Below, in pieces: positions 1 through 9,964 of a stretch of 64,000 bases of DNA (positions within the stretch are counted from its first letter, which is position 1; every line of letters starts with the position of its first letter). This stretch comes from Bradyrhizobium arachidis (lineage in GTDB: Bacteria; Pseudomonadota; Alphaproteobacteria; Rhizobiales; Xanthobacteraceae). A program made the position numbers and the translations under genes. Below the pieces are notes generated by a model. It was not told the DNA's origin, ran no database searches, and worked only from the letters and a program-made list of their open reading frames with translations. Location of the stretch: positions 6,324,001 to 6,388,000 of the forward strand of contig NZ_CP030050.1 of assembly GCF_015291705.1 (NCBI RefSeq), written 5' to 3'.

Positions 1-155
1 CCCATCTCGCCTTCCTGCGGCGAGCGGATGAACTTGATCTCGTCGGCGCTCTGTCGCAGCGCGGCGATGATGGCGACGGCCTGATTGGCGGTGGCCGCCT
101 CGGTCGCCAGAATTGCCTTCTGGTCCTTGGCCTGGAACCCGATCGTATAGGACAT
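1..155 (-). CDS. Small hypothetical protein, 3' end outside window
   Basis: An open frame starts at an ATG at 153-155 and runs off the left edge, giving 51 visible residues that begin MSYTIGFQAKDQKAILATE. GGGAGGGAAGCGC lies just upstream and supplies the ribosome binding site. The composition (Ala-rich helix, then DEIKFIRSPQEGE) looks like a small soluble cytoplasmic protein. It loosely resembles the 67-aa protein at 6924-7127, which also has a KEAAFESAVAAA-type helix. No function can be assigned. Confidence 0.6.
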   Translation of the reverse strand, partial: MSYTIGFQAKDQKAILATEAATANQAVAIIAALRQSADEIKFIRSPQEGEM

Positions 156-325
156 GCGCTTCCCTCCCGACTTACGGGAGGAGATCAGACTCGCGCGCGA
201 AGCGGAAGCCTGTGCGACTACGGACCGGGTTTATCTGGGGATTGCGCGCAAGCTCTACGCAAGGCCCGGTCTGCGCCACACTGAGGTCACCAATCCATGC
301 TCAACATTCCGGCGCCGGCGTCGTG

Positions 326-1201
326 CTACGCTAGGCCCAGCATCGCGCGCGCGTCCTGCGCGGTCGCAACGCTCGCGCCGAGGCTTTTTAGAATGCCGGC
401 GGCGTGCGCGACCAGCTCGGCATTGGTCTTCGCAAGCACGCCCTTGGACATATAAAGATTGTCCTCCATGCCGACGCGGACATGGCCGCCGAGCAAATAG
501 GCCTGCGCAACCATCGGGAACTCGGCGCGGCCGATACCGAAGCCGGACCAGATCGCGCCCGGCGGCAGCAGGCTGCGGGCGTAGAACATCGTCTCCGGCG
601 TCGCGGAGAAGCCGTATTTGACACCGAGCACGAGCGAGAACAGGCCCGGCCCCTTCAGCGAGCCATCAGCGAGCATGTCGCGCGCCAGATGACAGTCGCC
701 GGAATCGAACAACTCGATCTCCGGCAGCACGCCCGCCGCCTTCATCCGCTCGGCCATGATCCGGACGTTGCGCGGCGTGTTGATCACGACCTCGCCGCCG
801 GAATTCATGGTGTTGAGGTCGAGCGTGCAGATGTCGGGCTTGATGAGCTCGATATGCGCGACGCGCTTTTCAGGTTGAAGCAGCGTGGTGCCGGGGGCGG
901 CGACACGAGGATCCTCGACCGAGGGCACGAAACGGCCGCCGGGACCAGTGGTGAGGTTGATGATGAGGCTCTTGTTGCGGGCGCGGATGCGATCCACGAC
1001 ATCGCGGTAGAGATCGATCTCCATCGATGGCCGCCCCGTCGCGGGATCGCGCACATGAATGTGCGCGATGGCGGCGCCGGCGTCGGCGGCTTCCAGCGCC
1101 GAGGTCGCGATCTGCTCGGGCGTGATCGGCAGGTACGGCGACTGCTCGGGCTTTGTCAGGTTGCCGGTGATGGCGCAGGTGATGATGGTTTTGCCGGTCA
1201 T
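326..1201 (-). CDS. Beta-keto acid cleavage enzyme (BKACE, DUF849 family), copy 1
   Basis: This 291-aa protein belongs to the 3-keto-5-aminohexanoate cleavage enzyme family. Members condense a beta-keto acid with acetyl-CoA and release acetoacetate plus a new acyl-CoA, using a divalent metal in a TIM barrel. The metal-binding signature HIHVRD is at residues 47-52, and the family motif GMEDNLYMSKG is near the C terminus. Length is normal. It lies 4 bp downstream of the CoA-transferase gene, so the two are almost certainly co-transcribed. The substrate is unknown; the neighbouring transferase and MFS genes suggest breakdown of a carboxylic acid. A second paralogue is at 3929-4756. Confidence 0.93.
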   Translation of the reverse strand: MTGKTIITCAITGNLTKPEQSPYLPITPEQIATSALEAADAGAAIAHIHVRDPATGRPSMEIDLYRDVVDRIRARNKSLIINLTTGPGGRFVPSVEDPRVAAPGTTLLQPEKRVAHIELIKPDICTLDLNTMNSGGEVVINTPRNVRIMAERMKAAGVLPEIELFDSGDCHLARDMLADGSLKGPGLFSLVLGVKYGFSATPETMFYARSLLPPGAIWSGFGIGRAEFPMVAQAYLLGGHVRVGMEDNLYMSKGVLAKTNAELVAHAAGILKSLGASVATAQDARAMLGLA

Positions 1202-1205
1202 AAAA

Positions 1206-2435
1206 TCAGATGATCCCCTGCTTCTTCAGCTCCTCGATCTTCCCCGCATCATAGCCGAGCTTGCCACCGAGGATTTCCTGGGTGTGCTCGCCGAGCAGCG
1301 GCGGGGCGCGGTAGGTCTCGATCGGGGTCTCCGAGAGGGTCAGCGCGTTGCGGATCAGCGACAGATCGGGCTCGAAGGGATGGTCGACCTTCACGCGCAT
1401 GCCGCGCGACTGCACGTGCGGATCGGAGAACACCTGCTCGAAATTGTTGATCGGGCCTGACGGCACGCCGGCCTCCTCCAGCTTCTCCAGCCAGTACGCC
1501 ACCGGCTTTTTCAGGAACAGGCCGGCGAAGATCGCCATGATCTCCTTGCTGTGCACGACGCGGTCGTTGTTCTTGATGAAGCGCGGATCGGTGGCGAGCC
1601 CGGGCTCGCCGAGCACGGCGCATGTGCGCTGGAACTGGCCGTCATTGCCGACCACCAGCATCAGTTCGCCGTCGGTGCAGCGGAACACGCCGGCCGGCAT
1701 GCCGCCATTGCCCCAGGTGCCGCGGCGCGGCGGCATCTTGCCGTTGACGAGGTAGATCTGCAGCCAGTGCGACAGTGAGGCGATGACGGTGTCGAACAGG
1801 CAGACGTCGATGTGCTGCCCCTGCCCGCCATTGACGTCGCGATGGTAGAGCGCCGAGAGGATGCCGATCGAGGTGTTCATGCCGGTCATGTAGTCGACGA
1901 TGGAGGGGCCGACCTTCATCGGGCCCTCGCCCGGCTCGCCGTCGATATGGCCGGTGACGCTCATCAGACCGCCCATCGCCTGGAGGATCGCGTCATAGCC
2001 GGCGCGCGGCGCGTAAGGGCCGGTCTGGCCGAAGCCGGTCACCGAGCAGTAGATGATCTTTGGGTTGATCGCCTTGATCGTCTCATAGTCGAGGCCGTAG
2101 CGCTTGAGATCGCCGACCTTGTAGTTCTCCATGAAGACGTCAGCGTCCTTGGCAAGCTCGCGGATGATCGCCTGCCCTTCCGGCTTGGCGATGTTGACGG
2201 TCACCGATTTCTTGTTGCGGTTGGCGCAAAGGTAGAACGAGTTGTTGTTGTTGGCCTTGCCCTCGGGATCGGTCAGGTAAGGCGGGCCGAAGGCGCGCGC
2301 GTCGTCGCCGGTGCCCGGCCGCTCGATCTTGATCACCTCCGCGCCGAGATCGCCCAGCATCTGGGCCGACAGGGGGCCGGCAAGCACGCGGGTGAGGTCA
2401 AGGATCTTGATGCCTGAGAGCGGCAAGGCCGACAT
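1206..2435 (-). CDS. CaiB/BaiF family CoA-transferase
   Basis: This 409-aa class III CoA-transferase moves CoA between carboxylic acids through an aspartyl-CoA anhydride. The N terminus (LDLTRVLAGPLSAQMLGDLG) and the segment around Asp148 (GYDAILQAMGG), the expected catalytic aspartate, are typical. I chose the ATG at 2435 because CCGGAGGAAACTTAC precedes it. A longer frame to 2537 lacks such a site and adds a non-homologous tail. The following BKACE gene starts 4 bp after the stop. Together they probably activate an acid to its CoA ester and cleave a beta-keto intermediate. The donor and acceptor cannot be told from the sequence. Confidence 0.94.
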   Translation of the reverse strand: MSALPLSGIKILDLTRVLAGPLSAQMLGDLGAEVIKIERPGTGDDARAFGPPYLTDPEGKANNNNSFYLCANRNKKSVTVNIAKPEGQAIIRELAKDADVFMENYKVGDLKRYGLDYETIKAINPKIIYCSVTGFGQTGPYAPRAGYDAILQAMGGLMSVTGHIDGEPGEGPMKVGPSIVDYMTGMNTSIGILSALYHRDVNGGQGQHIDVCLFDTVIASLSHWLQIYLVNGKMPPRRGTWGNGGMPAGVFRCTDGELMLVVGNDGQFQRTCAVLGEPGLATDPRFIKNNDRVVHSKEIMAIFAGLFLKKPVAYWLEKLEEAGVPSGPINNFEQVFSDPHVQSRGMRVKVDHPFEPDLSLIRNALTLSETPIETYRAPPLLGEHTQEILGGKLGYDAGKIEELKKQGII

Positions 2436-2588
2436 GTAAGTTTCCTCCGGGAACTGGTGTTGGCGCGGCGGCTCGAGCCAGGCCGCGCTCCCTGCGGATA
2501 CACCATTTTCGTTCCCCGAGCACTGCGCTCCAGGCATACGGCCATCCCCGCCCCGGCGGCAGCGAATTTCCGCGCCGCGAAGATAGCC

Positions 2589-3794
2589 TCAGGTCGCGAC
2601 CGCCGCAGCCACCTGCGGCCTTCGCCGGCCGAGCAGCACCAGGATCAGCACCGTGGCGCAGGAGAACACGAAGGTGAGACCGAGCGCGCCGCGGCTGCCG
2701 AACTCGGTGAGCAGGCCGGCGAGCAGCGGCGGCGAGATCGCCGAGGCGAGATTGAGCGGCAGCGCGATCATCGACATCGCCTTGGCGAACTCGGCCTGGT
2801 CGTAGAACACCAGCGGGATCGTCGCCCGCGCCACCGCCATGGCGCCGCTGCCGGCGCCATAGAGCAGGATGAAGACCGCGACCGCCCAGGTCGCCCCCTC
2901 GCTCAGCATTAGGAGCAGCATGGCGACGGGCAGCGCCGTACCGGCGACGAGCCCGGTCGTGATGCCGTCCCAGCGTCCGCCGCCGAGGAAGTCGAGCCCG
3001 CGGGCGCTGACCTGGATCACGCCGAGCATGGAGCCGAACGCGATCGCCTGCGCCGGCGCCAGTCCCTCCGCCCGCAGCAGCTCGATGAACACGGCGCTGA
3101 GGCCGAAATTGACGAAGGCATTGAGGGTGATCGCAGAGACGACGAGGCCGAACGTGCTCCGCGCAATCCGCGGCGCCTCCGCGCGCTTCGCCGGCGCAGC
3201 ACCGTCGTCCTTCGCGACGGTCCGGCGCGGTGCTGCGAACGCATAGAGCGGCAGCGACACGAGGATCAGCATCGCGGCATAGACGAGGCAGGTCCCGCGC
3301 CACCCGAGATGGCCGCTGAGGAACGACGTGGCCGGCCAGAAGATGCTGCTCGAGAGGCCCGTCACCAGCATAAGCGCGCCGATCGCGCTCTTGGCCTGCC
3401 GCCCGGCGATCTCGTTCAGCATGATATAGGCGCCGGTCGAGAGCGTGGCGCTGCCGGCGACGCCGAAGATGGTCCAGGCGGCGAAATAGAGCACCGGCTC
3501 GCGCGCGAAGGACAGCAGCACGAATCCGGGCACGGTGAGGACCGTCCCGACCATCATGACCTTGCGCGCGCCATGCCGCGCGAATGCCTTGGCAAGCCAG
3601 GGCGCGCACAGGCCCATCGTGACATAGAGAACGGAGGTGCCGCCGAACACCGCCGGCAGGCTCATGCCGAGGTCAGCCGCAAGATCGCGCCCGACGATGG
3701 CGGGAAGCCCGATCGTCCCCCATCCAATGAGTTGGGTGATCGCCAGCACCAGCAGGACGCCGATGAGCCTGCTGTCAGATTTCAAGAACCGCAT
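2589..3794 (-). CDS. MFS transporter
   Basis: This 401-aa integral membrane protein has about 12 hydrophobic segments and the major facilitator layout, with an N-terminal half, a charged central loop around residues 190-205 (AAPRRTVAKDDG) and a C-terminal half. It is followed on the same strand by the CoA-transferase and BKACE genes, about 150 bp away, which suggests uptake or export of their substrate. The second BKACE gene is upstream at 3929-4756. Substrate is not predictable; oxalate/formate-antiporter-like monocarboxylate carriers are the closest guess from context. Confidence 0.85.
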   Translation of the reverse strand: MRFLKSDSRLIGVLLVLAITQLIGWGTIGLPAIVGRDLAADLGMSLPAVFGGTSVLYVTMGLCAPWLAKAFARHGARKVMMVGTVLTVPGFVLLSFAREPVLYFAAWTIFGVAGSATLSTGAYIMLNEIAGRQAKSAIGALMLVTGLSSSIFWPATSFLSGHLGWRGTCLVYAAMLILVSLPLYAFAAPRRTVAKDDGAAPAKRAEAPRIARSTFGLVVSAITLNAFVNFGLSAVFIELLRAEGLAPAQAIAFGSMLGVIQVSARGLDFLGGGRWDGITTGLVAGTALPVAMLLLMLSEGATWAVAVFILLYGAGSGAMAVARATIPLVFYDQAEFAKAMSMIALPLNLASAISPPLLAGLLTEFGSRGALGLTFVFSCATVLILVLLGRRRPQVAAAVAT

Positions 3795-3928
3795 TCCAAC
3801 CGTCGCCTGCCCGGCAGGCGCCGATCACGCCTGTGACGCCCGTCTTACCCGGAGACTCAGCGCGGGGGAACGCCAGCCGCCGAATGGCAGAATGCAGCCG
3901 GGAGCATGTCAGCAGGAGGCAGTAGCCC

Positions 3929-4756
3929 CTACCCCGCGAGCCCGAGCAGGGATCGCGCCTCGGCCGAGGTTGCGACGCGCCGGCCGTGGCGTGCGACAGC
4001 CTCACAGGCGACGGTCACGAGCTCGGCGTTGCTGGCGGCCAGGCGCGTCTTGTCGATCCTGATATTGTCCTCGAGCCCGGTACGGACCGCATCAGCGCCT
4101 CGCGCGAGCGCCCAGCCCATGACCTCGGCCTGGTGGCGCCCGATCCCGGCCGCGGTCCAGGTCGCCTTCGGGATCAGCCGTTTCAACTCTTCCAGAAGGA
4201 TGTCGAGCACGTGCTCGTCAGCCGGCATGGCGTTCTTGACGCCCATGACGAACTGCACATGCGGACGCTGCTCCATCAGCCCCGCCTCGATCAGGCGGCG
4301 AGCTCCATGCAGATGCGACAGATCGAAGATCTCGATCTCCGGCCGGATGCCATTCGTCTTCATGCCGGTGGCGAGGGTCTCGACCAGGGCGGCGCTGTTC
4401 TCGTAGACGATCGTCGGAAAGTTCACCGAGCCCGTGGACAGCGAAGCCATGTCGGGCTTCAGATAGAGCGACGATCCGCGCGCCGAGGGATCGCGGCCTC
4501 GCCCGCCGGTCGAGAACTGAACGATCATTCCCGGGCAATGCTTTTTGATGCCCTCCTGCACGAGGGCAAAGCGCTCGGGGTCGGAGGACGGCGTCTCGTC
4601 ATCGTTGCGAACATGGATGTGGGCCAGCGTAGCGCCGGCCTCGAAGGCTTGTTGCGTCGATTCGATCTGTTCCGACGGCAGGATGGGCACCGCCGGATTG
4701 TCTTTCTTGCGCGGAACGGAGCCGGTGATAGCGACAGCAACGACGACGGGGTTCAT
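3929..4756 (-). CDS. Beta-keto acid cleavage enzyme (BKACE, DUF849 family), copy 2
   Basis: This 275-aa paralogue of the enzyme at 326-1201 has the same metal motif, HIHVRND, at residues 47-53 and the conserved TGLEDNIRIDKTRLA near the C terminus. The two copies differ strongly along their length, so they probably act on different beta-keto acids rather than being a recent duplication. It lies between two MFS genes in a co-directional minus-strand block. The 5' gap to the upstream MFS gene is about 125 bp and contains the palindrome ATTACGTAAT at 4814-4823, a possible regulatory site. Confidence 0.92.
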   Translation of the reverse strand: MNPVVVAVAITGSVPRKKDNPAVPILPSEQIESTQQAFEAGATLAHIHVRNDDETPSSDPERFALVQEGIKKHCPGMIVQFSTGGRGRDPSARGSSLYLKPDMASLSTGSVNFPTIVYENSAALVETLATGMKTNGIRPEIEIFDLSHLHGARRLIEAGLMEQRPHVQFVMGVKNAMPADEHVLDILLEELKRLIPKATWTAAGIGRHQAEVMGWALARGADAVRTGLEDNIRIDKTRLAASNAELVTVACEAVARHGRRVATSAEARSLLGLAG

Positions 4757-4881
4757 CCCTTGACCTCATGATGATCGCGCTCGCGCGCAGAAGGTTCGAG
4801 TGGGCAATTAGCAATTACGTAATGCGTCGAGCCTGCCGCTGCAAACATCATCGCTCGCAGCGGCATGGCTCCTTACACTCT

Positions 4882-6270
4882 TCAGGTCGGAATTGCGGCC
4901 GCACCGCCCGCCGCCTCCGCGCGCTGCCGCTCATAATCGGCCCGCGGCATCGGCACGGCCTTGGGATTGCCGAGATCGTCGATGCTGATCCGGTAGGTTT
5001 CCCGCGCGGTGACCGCCGCCAGCGCCGCGATGACGGTGATGCCGAAAGCGATCGCCCCGACCGTCAAGGGAATGTTGGCCGAGCCGGGAGGCGCCACGGT
5101 CGCGAACAAGGCCGGGAGCAACGCGGTGATGGTCGTGCCGATGTTCTGCGAGATCGCCATTGCCGACACGCGGGTGCGGGTCGGAAACAGCTCCGGGTAG
5201 AAGCTCGGGAAGATCGCGTTGTAGCCCTGGTAGACGACGCCCCACATCAACAGCGACAGCAGGATCGCGAGCGGCACGTTTCGGATGCTGATGGCATAGA
5301 GGTAGCCGAACGCGAGCAGACCGGAGAGCAGCGCGCCCACGATGATCGGAGGCTTGCGGCCGACCTTGTCGGAGAGATGGCCGACGAAGGGAATGACGAA
5401 CACGGCCAGCATGTTTCCGAGCACCGGGATCCAGAGATAGACGTCCTTGGCGAAACCGATGCCGTAGGCGGGCTGCACCGCGTAGGCCGCACCGAAGATG
5501 GTCGCAACGACGGGGATGACGTTCATCAGCGCCATGCAGATCACCCTGAGCATGTCGCGCCAGCTCAGCTTGATGGCCTGGACGATGGGCGCCCGCGGCG
5601 TTTCCCCCCGCTCGCCCTCGCGGGCAAAGGCCGGGGTCTCGTCGACTTCGCGGCGAATGATGTAGCCGGCGACGATGACGAAGAAGCTGAGCAGGAACGG
5701 GATCCGCCAGCCCCAGCTGTTGAAGGCTTCGGTCGGCATATAGGCCGCCAGCGGCAGGAACACGGCCGCCGCCAGGATCTGTCCGGCCTGCACGCCCTGG
5801 AGCGCGAAGCTCGCATAGAAGCCGCGCCGTCCGAACGGTGCGTGCTCCAGGATCATCGAGCTGGCGCCGGAGATTTCACCGGCCACGGCAAAACCCTGCA
5901 CGAGGCGGAGGATGACGAGCAGGATCGGCGCCAAGATGCCGACCTGCTGATAAGTCGGTAGAAGCCCCACCGCCATGGTCGAGATGCCCATCAGGAACAT
6001 GCAGACGATGAGCACGGTCTTGCGGCCATGGGTGTCGCCCCAATGTCCGAGCACGAAGGCGCCGATCGGCCGGGCCACGTAGCCGACGCCATAGGTCGCC
6101 AGCGATGCGACGATGGCAACCGTGGGATTGTCCGACGGGAAGAAGATTTGCGGGAAGATCAGCGAGGCGGCGGTGGCGTAGATGAAGAAGTCATAATATT
6201 CGAGAGCCGAACCGATCCAGCCGCTGGCAGCAGCCTTCCTGGACTGACTCGTCTGACGGGTCGCGGTCAT
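4882..6270 (-). CDS. MFS transporter, metabolite:H+ symporter (MHS) type
   Basis: This 462-aa carrier belongs to the ProP/KgtP/ShiA-like MHS group. Supporting motifs are GSALEYYDFFIYATAA in the first membrane segment and GHWGDTHGRKTVLI in the loop between segments 2 and 3. These proteins bring dicarboxylates, aromatic acids or betaines into the cell with protons. The start at 6270 follows GTGGAGGAATTTTGAG; the longer frame to 6408 is not supported. It leads the minus-strand block of BKACE and CoA-transferase genes, so its cargo may be the acid they degrade. Confidence 0.9.
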   Translation of the reverse strand: MTATRQTSQSRKAAASGWIGSALEYYDFFIYATAASLIFPQIFFPSDNPTVAIVASLATYGVGYVARPIGAFVLGHWGDTHGRKTVLIVCMFLMGISTMAVGLLPTYQQVGILAPILLVILRLVQGFAVAGEISGASSMILEHAPFGRRGFYASFALQGVQAGQILAAAVFLPLAAYMPTEAFNSWGWRIPFLLSFFVIVAGYIIRREVDETPAFAREGERGETPRAPIVQAIKLSWRDMLRVICMALMNVIPVVATIFGAAYAVQPAYGIGFAKDVYLWIPVLGNMLAVFVIPFVGHLSDKVGRKPPIIVGALLSGLLAFGYLYAISIRNVPLAILLSLLMWGVVYQGYNAIFPSFYPELFPTRTRVSAMAISQNIGTTITALLPALFATVAPPGSANIPLTVGAIAFGITVIAALAAVTARETYRISIDDLGNPKAVPMPRADYERQRAEAAGGAAAIPT

Positions 6271-6712
6271 CTCAAAATTCCTCCACTGGGTTTTTCTGAC
6301 GTCCCGCTGCCGGGCTTCTTGGAGCAATTGGGCAGCACTCTCCGCCCGCTCTGCGAAAGCTTCGCGAGCGCTTGTCACTGCCGATAGGTGTCTGATTGGT
6401 CGCGACAATAGGCTATCGCTGGGCTAACACAATTACCCAGTTATGCGAGAAACCTAACATGATGTTATTTGCACGCGAAGGCTCACCCCCCACAGCATGG
6501 GCGCGGACCGACCCAACAAGCTGTTACAGAGAGATCAACTCAGGCTGATTGAAGGTATGGCGAAAGACGCCGATCAGACTCAGCTCGGCTATCAGCACAC
6601 CCATTCATCGCCATTTCCGCGGCGGCCCCGGCGCGGCACCGGCCGGTTGACTGTCGTCGTGCAGTGCACGCCATCCGCGGCTTCCAGTCACACAGGACCA
6701 GCAAACGCGCAG
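6271..6712. other. Intergenic region, no gene seen
   Basis: No frame here has a convincing ribosome binding site or protein-like composition. The part nearest the MHS carrier is AT-richer (around 6410-6470) and should hold its promoter. No clear operator or hairpin was recognised. Confidence 0.5.
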
Positions 6713-6886
6713 TCAGGCAGTGTGGCCGGGATCGACCTGCTTCGGCGTCTTCTTGTCACGCTGAGGCGTCATCTTCGCCGGGTCAGGTGCGTTGGGCACA
6801 CCTCGGGGGCCCAACTGATCACGCTGGATGTCGTCTTCGGACCGTGAAGGTTCGACGCCGTTCGGCTCACGAGGCTTGCTCATCAT
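6713..6886 (-). CDS. Small hydrophilic hypothetical protein
   Basis: The frame gives 57 residues, beginning MMSKPREPNGVEPSRSEDD and rich in Pro, Lys, Arg and Asp, with no hydrophobic segment; it is probably disordered. AACAAGGAGCTC precedes tandem ATG codons at 6886 and 6883. The SD spacing favours the second ATG. It sits about 40 bp downstream of the 67-aa gene at 6924-7127 and may share its transcript. No family was recognised. Confidence 0.5.
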   Translation of the reverse strand: MMSKPREPNGVEPSRSEDDIQRDQLGPRGVPNAPDPAKMTPQRDKKTPKQVDPGHTA

Positions 6887-6923
6887 GAGCTCCTTGTTTT
6901 TTGCGGGTCCGCTGTCGGACGCC

Positions 6924-7127
6924 TCAAATTCCCAGCGCGTTCTCGCCGGCGTCGCGGCCGGGCACGCTGACATGGACTTCGTGGCCCTCACGCAGCGCCA
7001 GGGACGCTGCCGCGACCGCCGACTCGAATGCGGCTTCCTTGGTGGCATATCTGCTCTTGACGTCGCCGTCGTGCAGCACGCCCCATTCGTCCTGCACCGG
7101 CACAATCGCGTATTGAGCAAGGCCCAT
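6924..7127 (-). CDS. Small conserved hypothetical protein
   Basis: This 67-aa soluble protein begins MGLAQYAIVPVQDEWGVLHD and contains a helix KEAAFESAVAAASLALREGHEV followed by a short strand. This is a strand-helix-strand pattern like DUF2188-type stress proteins, although the match is only by eye. The start is fixed by GGAGGAGACC directly before the ATG at 7127. It lies 33 bp downstream of the sugar-dehydrogenase gene on the same strand. Confidence 0.65.
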   Translation of the reverse strand: MGLAQYAIVPVQDEWGVLHDGDVKSRYATKEAAFESAVAAASLALREGHEVHVSVPGRDAGENALGI

Positions 7128-7159
7128 GGTCTCCTCCTCCAGCTCTTTCCAATCCGTGT

Positions 7160-8494
7160 CTATCGCTGCGTGAGCTGCGGGTGCGCGGCAGTCACGCGCC
7201 ACACCGTGTTGCCGCTGTCATCCGCGACCAGCAGCGCACCTGATTTGTCGATGGCGACGCCGACCGGGCGGCCACGCGCGTGGTTGTCGTTGTCGACGAA
7301 GCCGGTCACGACGTCCTGCGCCGGGCCGCTCGGCTTGCCGTCCGCGAACGGCACGAACACGACCTTGTAGCCGTTCAGATTCTGCCTGTTCCAGCTGCCG
7401 TGCTCGCCGACAAAGGCACCGCCCCGATAGGCGCTCGGCAGGCTGGTGCCGGTGGTGAAAGCCATTCCGAGCGGCGCGACATGCGAGCTCAGCGCGTAAT
7501 CAGGCACGATCGCCTTGGCGACGAGATCCGGTCGCTCCGGCTTGACGCGGGGATCGACGTGCTGGCCGTAATAGCTGTAGGGCCAGCCGTAGAAACCGCC
7601 GTCCTTCACCGACGTCATGTAATCGGGCACGAGATCGGGACCGAGTTCGTCGCGCTCGTTCACCACCGTCCAGAGCACGCCGGTCTGCGGCTCGAAGCTG
7701 AGGCCGTTCGGATTGCGCAGGCCGCTTGCAAAGATCCGCCAGCGCCCGCTGGCGCGGTCGACCTCGAGGATGGCGGCGCGATTGTGCTCGGCTTCCATGC
7801 CGTTCTCGGTGATGTTGCTGTTGGAGCCGACGCCGGCATAGAGCTTCGAGCCATCGGGGCTCGCGACCAGACTCTTGGTCCAGTGGTGATCGATCGGACC
7901 GCCCGGCAGCTCCGTCAACACCGTGCCCGGCGCGGTGATCTTGGTATCGCCTTCCGTGTAGGGATATCTGACGATCGCGTCGGTGTTGGCGACGTAGAGG
8001 TCGTTGCCGACCAGCGCGACGCCGAAGGGCGAATTGAGGTGATCGAGGAAGACGCTCTGCGCATCAGGCACGCCGTCGCCGTTGCTGTCGCGCAACAGCG
8101 TGATGCGATTGCTCGATCCGGTATCGCCGCCCGATGTCGCCCAGGACTCGACATAACCCATCACGATTTCCTTGGGCCGCTTGATCGGCGCGGATTTCGG
8201 CGCCTTGGATTCCACCACCAGCACGTCGCCGTTCGGAAGCACGTAGAGGAAGCGCGGATGCTGCAGGCCGGTAGCAAAGGCCTTGGCCTGGAGCCCCTGC
8301 GCAACAGTCGGCGTCTCGTCCTTCTTCCAGCCGACGATGCGCGCGATATGCATCGGCGGCAGCAGATATTGCTGGATGTCGGGCAGCTTCGGGTTGGCGC
8401 CGATCTGCGCCTTGGGATCGCCGCTGCCGTCATTGCACCCCGCGAGGCACAGCAGCGACGAGCATACAAGCGCGTGGGCAATTGAGAATTTCAT
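7160..8494 (-). CDS. PQQ-dependent sugar dehydrogenase family lipoprotein (L-sorbosone dehydrogenase-like)
   Basis: This 444-aa exported protein belongs to the soluble glucose/sorbosone dehydrogenase beta-propeller family. A lipobox LLCLAGC follows a hydrophobic signal, so it is probably anchored in the periplasm by a lipidated Cys. Propeller motifs include [33 protein letters not shown] and [10 protein letters not shown]. Family members oxidise aldoses or sorbosone with PQQ, but many homologues are uncharacterised, so the activity is inferred. Its ATG overlaps the stop of the DUF2231 gene (ATGA at 8491-8494), showing translational coupling. A long antisense-like extension of the frame to 8983 is not coding. 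Confidence 0.9.
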   Translation of the reverse strand: MKFSIAHALVCSSLLCLAGCNDGSGDPKAQIGANPKLPDIQQYLLPPMHIARIVGWKKDETPTVAQGLQAKAFATGLQHPRFLYVLPNGDVLVVESKAPKSAPIKRPKEIVMGYVESWATSGGDTGSSNRITLLRDSNGDGVPDAQSVFLDHLNSPFGVALVGNDLYVANTDAIVRYPYTEGDTKITAPGTVLTELPGGPIDHHWTKSLVASPDGSKLYAGVGSNSNITENGMEAEHNRAAILEVDRASGRWRIFASGLRNPNGLSFEPQTGVLWTVVNERDELGPDLVPDYMTSVKDGGFYGWPYSYYGQHVDPRVKPERPDLVAKAIVPDYALSSHVAPLGMAFTTGTSLPSAYRGGAFVGEHGSWNRQNLNGYKVVFVPFADGKPSGPAQDVVTGFVDNDNHARGRPVGVAIDKSGALLVADDSGNTVWRVTAAHPQLTQR

Positions 8495-8955
8495 CGCGCA
8501 ACTCCTACGCCGTGGCGGTACACCATGGCCCAGCCGAGCCAACCAGTGACGGGCAGGATCAGCACGGTGATCGCCGAGAGGATGAGCCCGGTCGGCCACA
8601 CCGAGGTCCAGGCATCGCGCGTGTGGATCAGCAGGTTGAAAATCGCCAGGATCAGTGCCACGGCGTTGCCGATCAGATGCGGCCAGGCCGGCGGCTGTGC
8701 CCGCACCAGGCGGTTGCCAAGGAAATCGGTCAGGCCCGCGATCGCCGCGAGCACGCCGAAGATGACGCCGACGACCAGGAGCCAGGCGGAAAAATTCGCC
8801 CACATGATCTCGGCGCTGACGACATAGGCGATGTCGGTCAAGAGCGCGCCGATGAAGCACGCAATCGGGATCGGCACCAGCATTGGATGAATTGGATGGC
8901 CTGCGATTTGCGCGGTGGAGCGCACGCGCACAGCTTCTTGCACGGTTGGCCTCAT
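8491..8955 (-). CDS. DUF2231 family membrane protein
   Basis: This 154-aa protein has four hydrophobic segments and the family signature [20 protein letters not shown] near the N terminus. The function of DUF2231 proteins is unknown; several sit beside c-type cytochromes or sugar dehydrogenases. Coupling by ATGA to the downstream PQQ-type dehydrogenase gene suggests a linked role, perhaps electron transfer or a membrane dock. That is inference. The ATG at 8955 begins the homologous part; the longer frame to 9048 is not supported. Confidence 0.85.
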   Translation of the reverse strand: MRPTVQEAVRVRSTAQIAGHPIHPMLVPIPIACFIGALLTDIAYVVSAEIMWANFSAWLLVVGVIFGVLAAIAGLTDFLGNRLVRAQPPAWPHLIGNAVALILAIFNLLIHTRDAWTSVWPTGLILSAITVLILPVTGWLGWAMVYRHGVGVAR

Positions 8956-9019
8956 GTGGCTTTCGCCCTGCCCGACCGGCCAACTCGTGCTTGCAGCGAA
9001 GGTTCCTACACCTGCGCAG

Positions 9020-9964
9020 TCATGCCAGGCCGGCCAGATAGGCCGCATAGGCGCGCTTCAAGCCATCGTGAAGCGAGGTGGTCGCGCGCCAGCCGAGCCC
9101 ATTGAGGCGGCCGACGTCGAGCAGCTTGCGCGGCGTGCCATCGGGACGCGAGGTGTCGAAGCTGATCTCGCCGCTGTAGCCGACGATCTCGGCCACGACA
9201 CGCGCGAATTCGGCGATGGCGATATCCTCGCCGGTGCCGATGTTGATGAGCTCAGGCCTCGAATAGGTCTTCATGAGGTACACGCAGGCATCCGCCATGT
9301 CGTCGACATAGAGGAACTCGCGCCGCGGCGTGCCGGTGCCCCAGACTACGACATTCGTCGCGCCGGACACCTTCGCCTCGTGGAAGCGGCGGATCAGGGC
9401 GGCGACCACGTGGCTCATCTCAGGATGATAGTTGTCGCCGGGGCCGTAGAGATTGGTCGGCATCACGCTGATGAAATCGCTGCCATACTGGCTGCGATAG
9501 GCCTCCACCATCTTGATGCCCGCGATCTTGGCAATCGCATAGGGCTCGTTGGTCGGCTCCAGCGGGCCGGTCAGCACGGAATCCTCGCGCAGCGGCTGAG
9601 GCGCCAGCTTCGGATAGATGCAGGACGAGCCCAGAAACATCAGCTTCTCGGCACCGTTCTGGTGCGCGGCGTGGATCACGTTGGCCGCGATCGCGATGTT
9701 GTCGTAGATGAACTCGGCGCGCAGCGTGTTGTTGGCGACGATGCCGCCAACCTTGGCGGCGGCAAGGAAGATCACCTGCGGCCGCACGCGCGCGAACCAG
9801 TCGAACACGGCGGCCTGGTTGCAGAGATCGAGCTCGCGGCGGTCCACCGTGACGAGCCTCGCATCCTCCCGTTCGAGCCGGCGCACCAGCGCGGCTCCGA
9901 CCATGCCGCGATGGCCGGCGACGTAGACGCTTTTGCCTTTCAGCTCAAACGCTGTGCTTGCCAC
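9020..9964 (-). CDS. fcl: GDP-L-fucose synthase
   Basis: This 314-aa short-chain dehydrogenase converts GDP-4-keto-6-deoxymannose to GDP-L-fucose by epimerisation and NADPH reduction in the cytoplasm. It shows the Rossmann motif [15 protein letters not shown] near residue 17, GSSCIYPK with the conserved Ser/Cys, and the YxxxK pair in [11 protein letters not shown]. Length is normal. It overlaps the gmd stop by 20 bp, so the two form an operon supplying GDP-fucose for surface polysaccharide or, in rhizobia, possibly Nod-factor fucosylation. Confidence 0.95.
   Translation of the reverse strand: MASTAFELKGKSVYVAGHRGMVGAALVRRLEREDARLVTVDRRELDLCNQAAVFDWFARVRPQVIFLAAAKVGGIVANNTLRAEFIYDNIAIAANVIHAAHQNGAEKLMFLGSSCIYPKLAPQPLREDSVLTGPLEPTNEPYAIAKIAGIKMVEAYRSQYGSDFISVMPTNLYGPGDNYHPEMSHVVAALIRRFHEAKVSGATNVVVWGTGTPRREFLYVDDMADACVYLMKTYSRPELINIGTGEDIAIAEFARVVAEIVGYSGEISFDTSRPDGTPRKLLDVGRLNGLGWRATTSLHDGLKRAYAAYLAGLA

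Noticed and set aside
404..1213. Long plus-strand frame opposite the first BKACE gene
   Set aside because: The BKACE protein on the minus strand has clear family motifs; the opposite frame is a GC-driven shadow.
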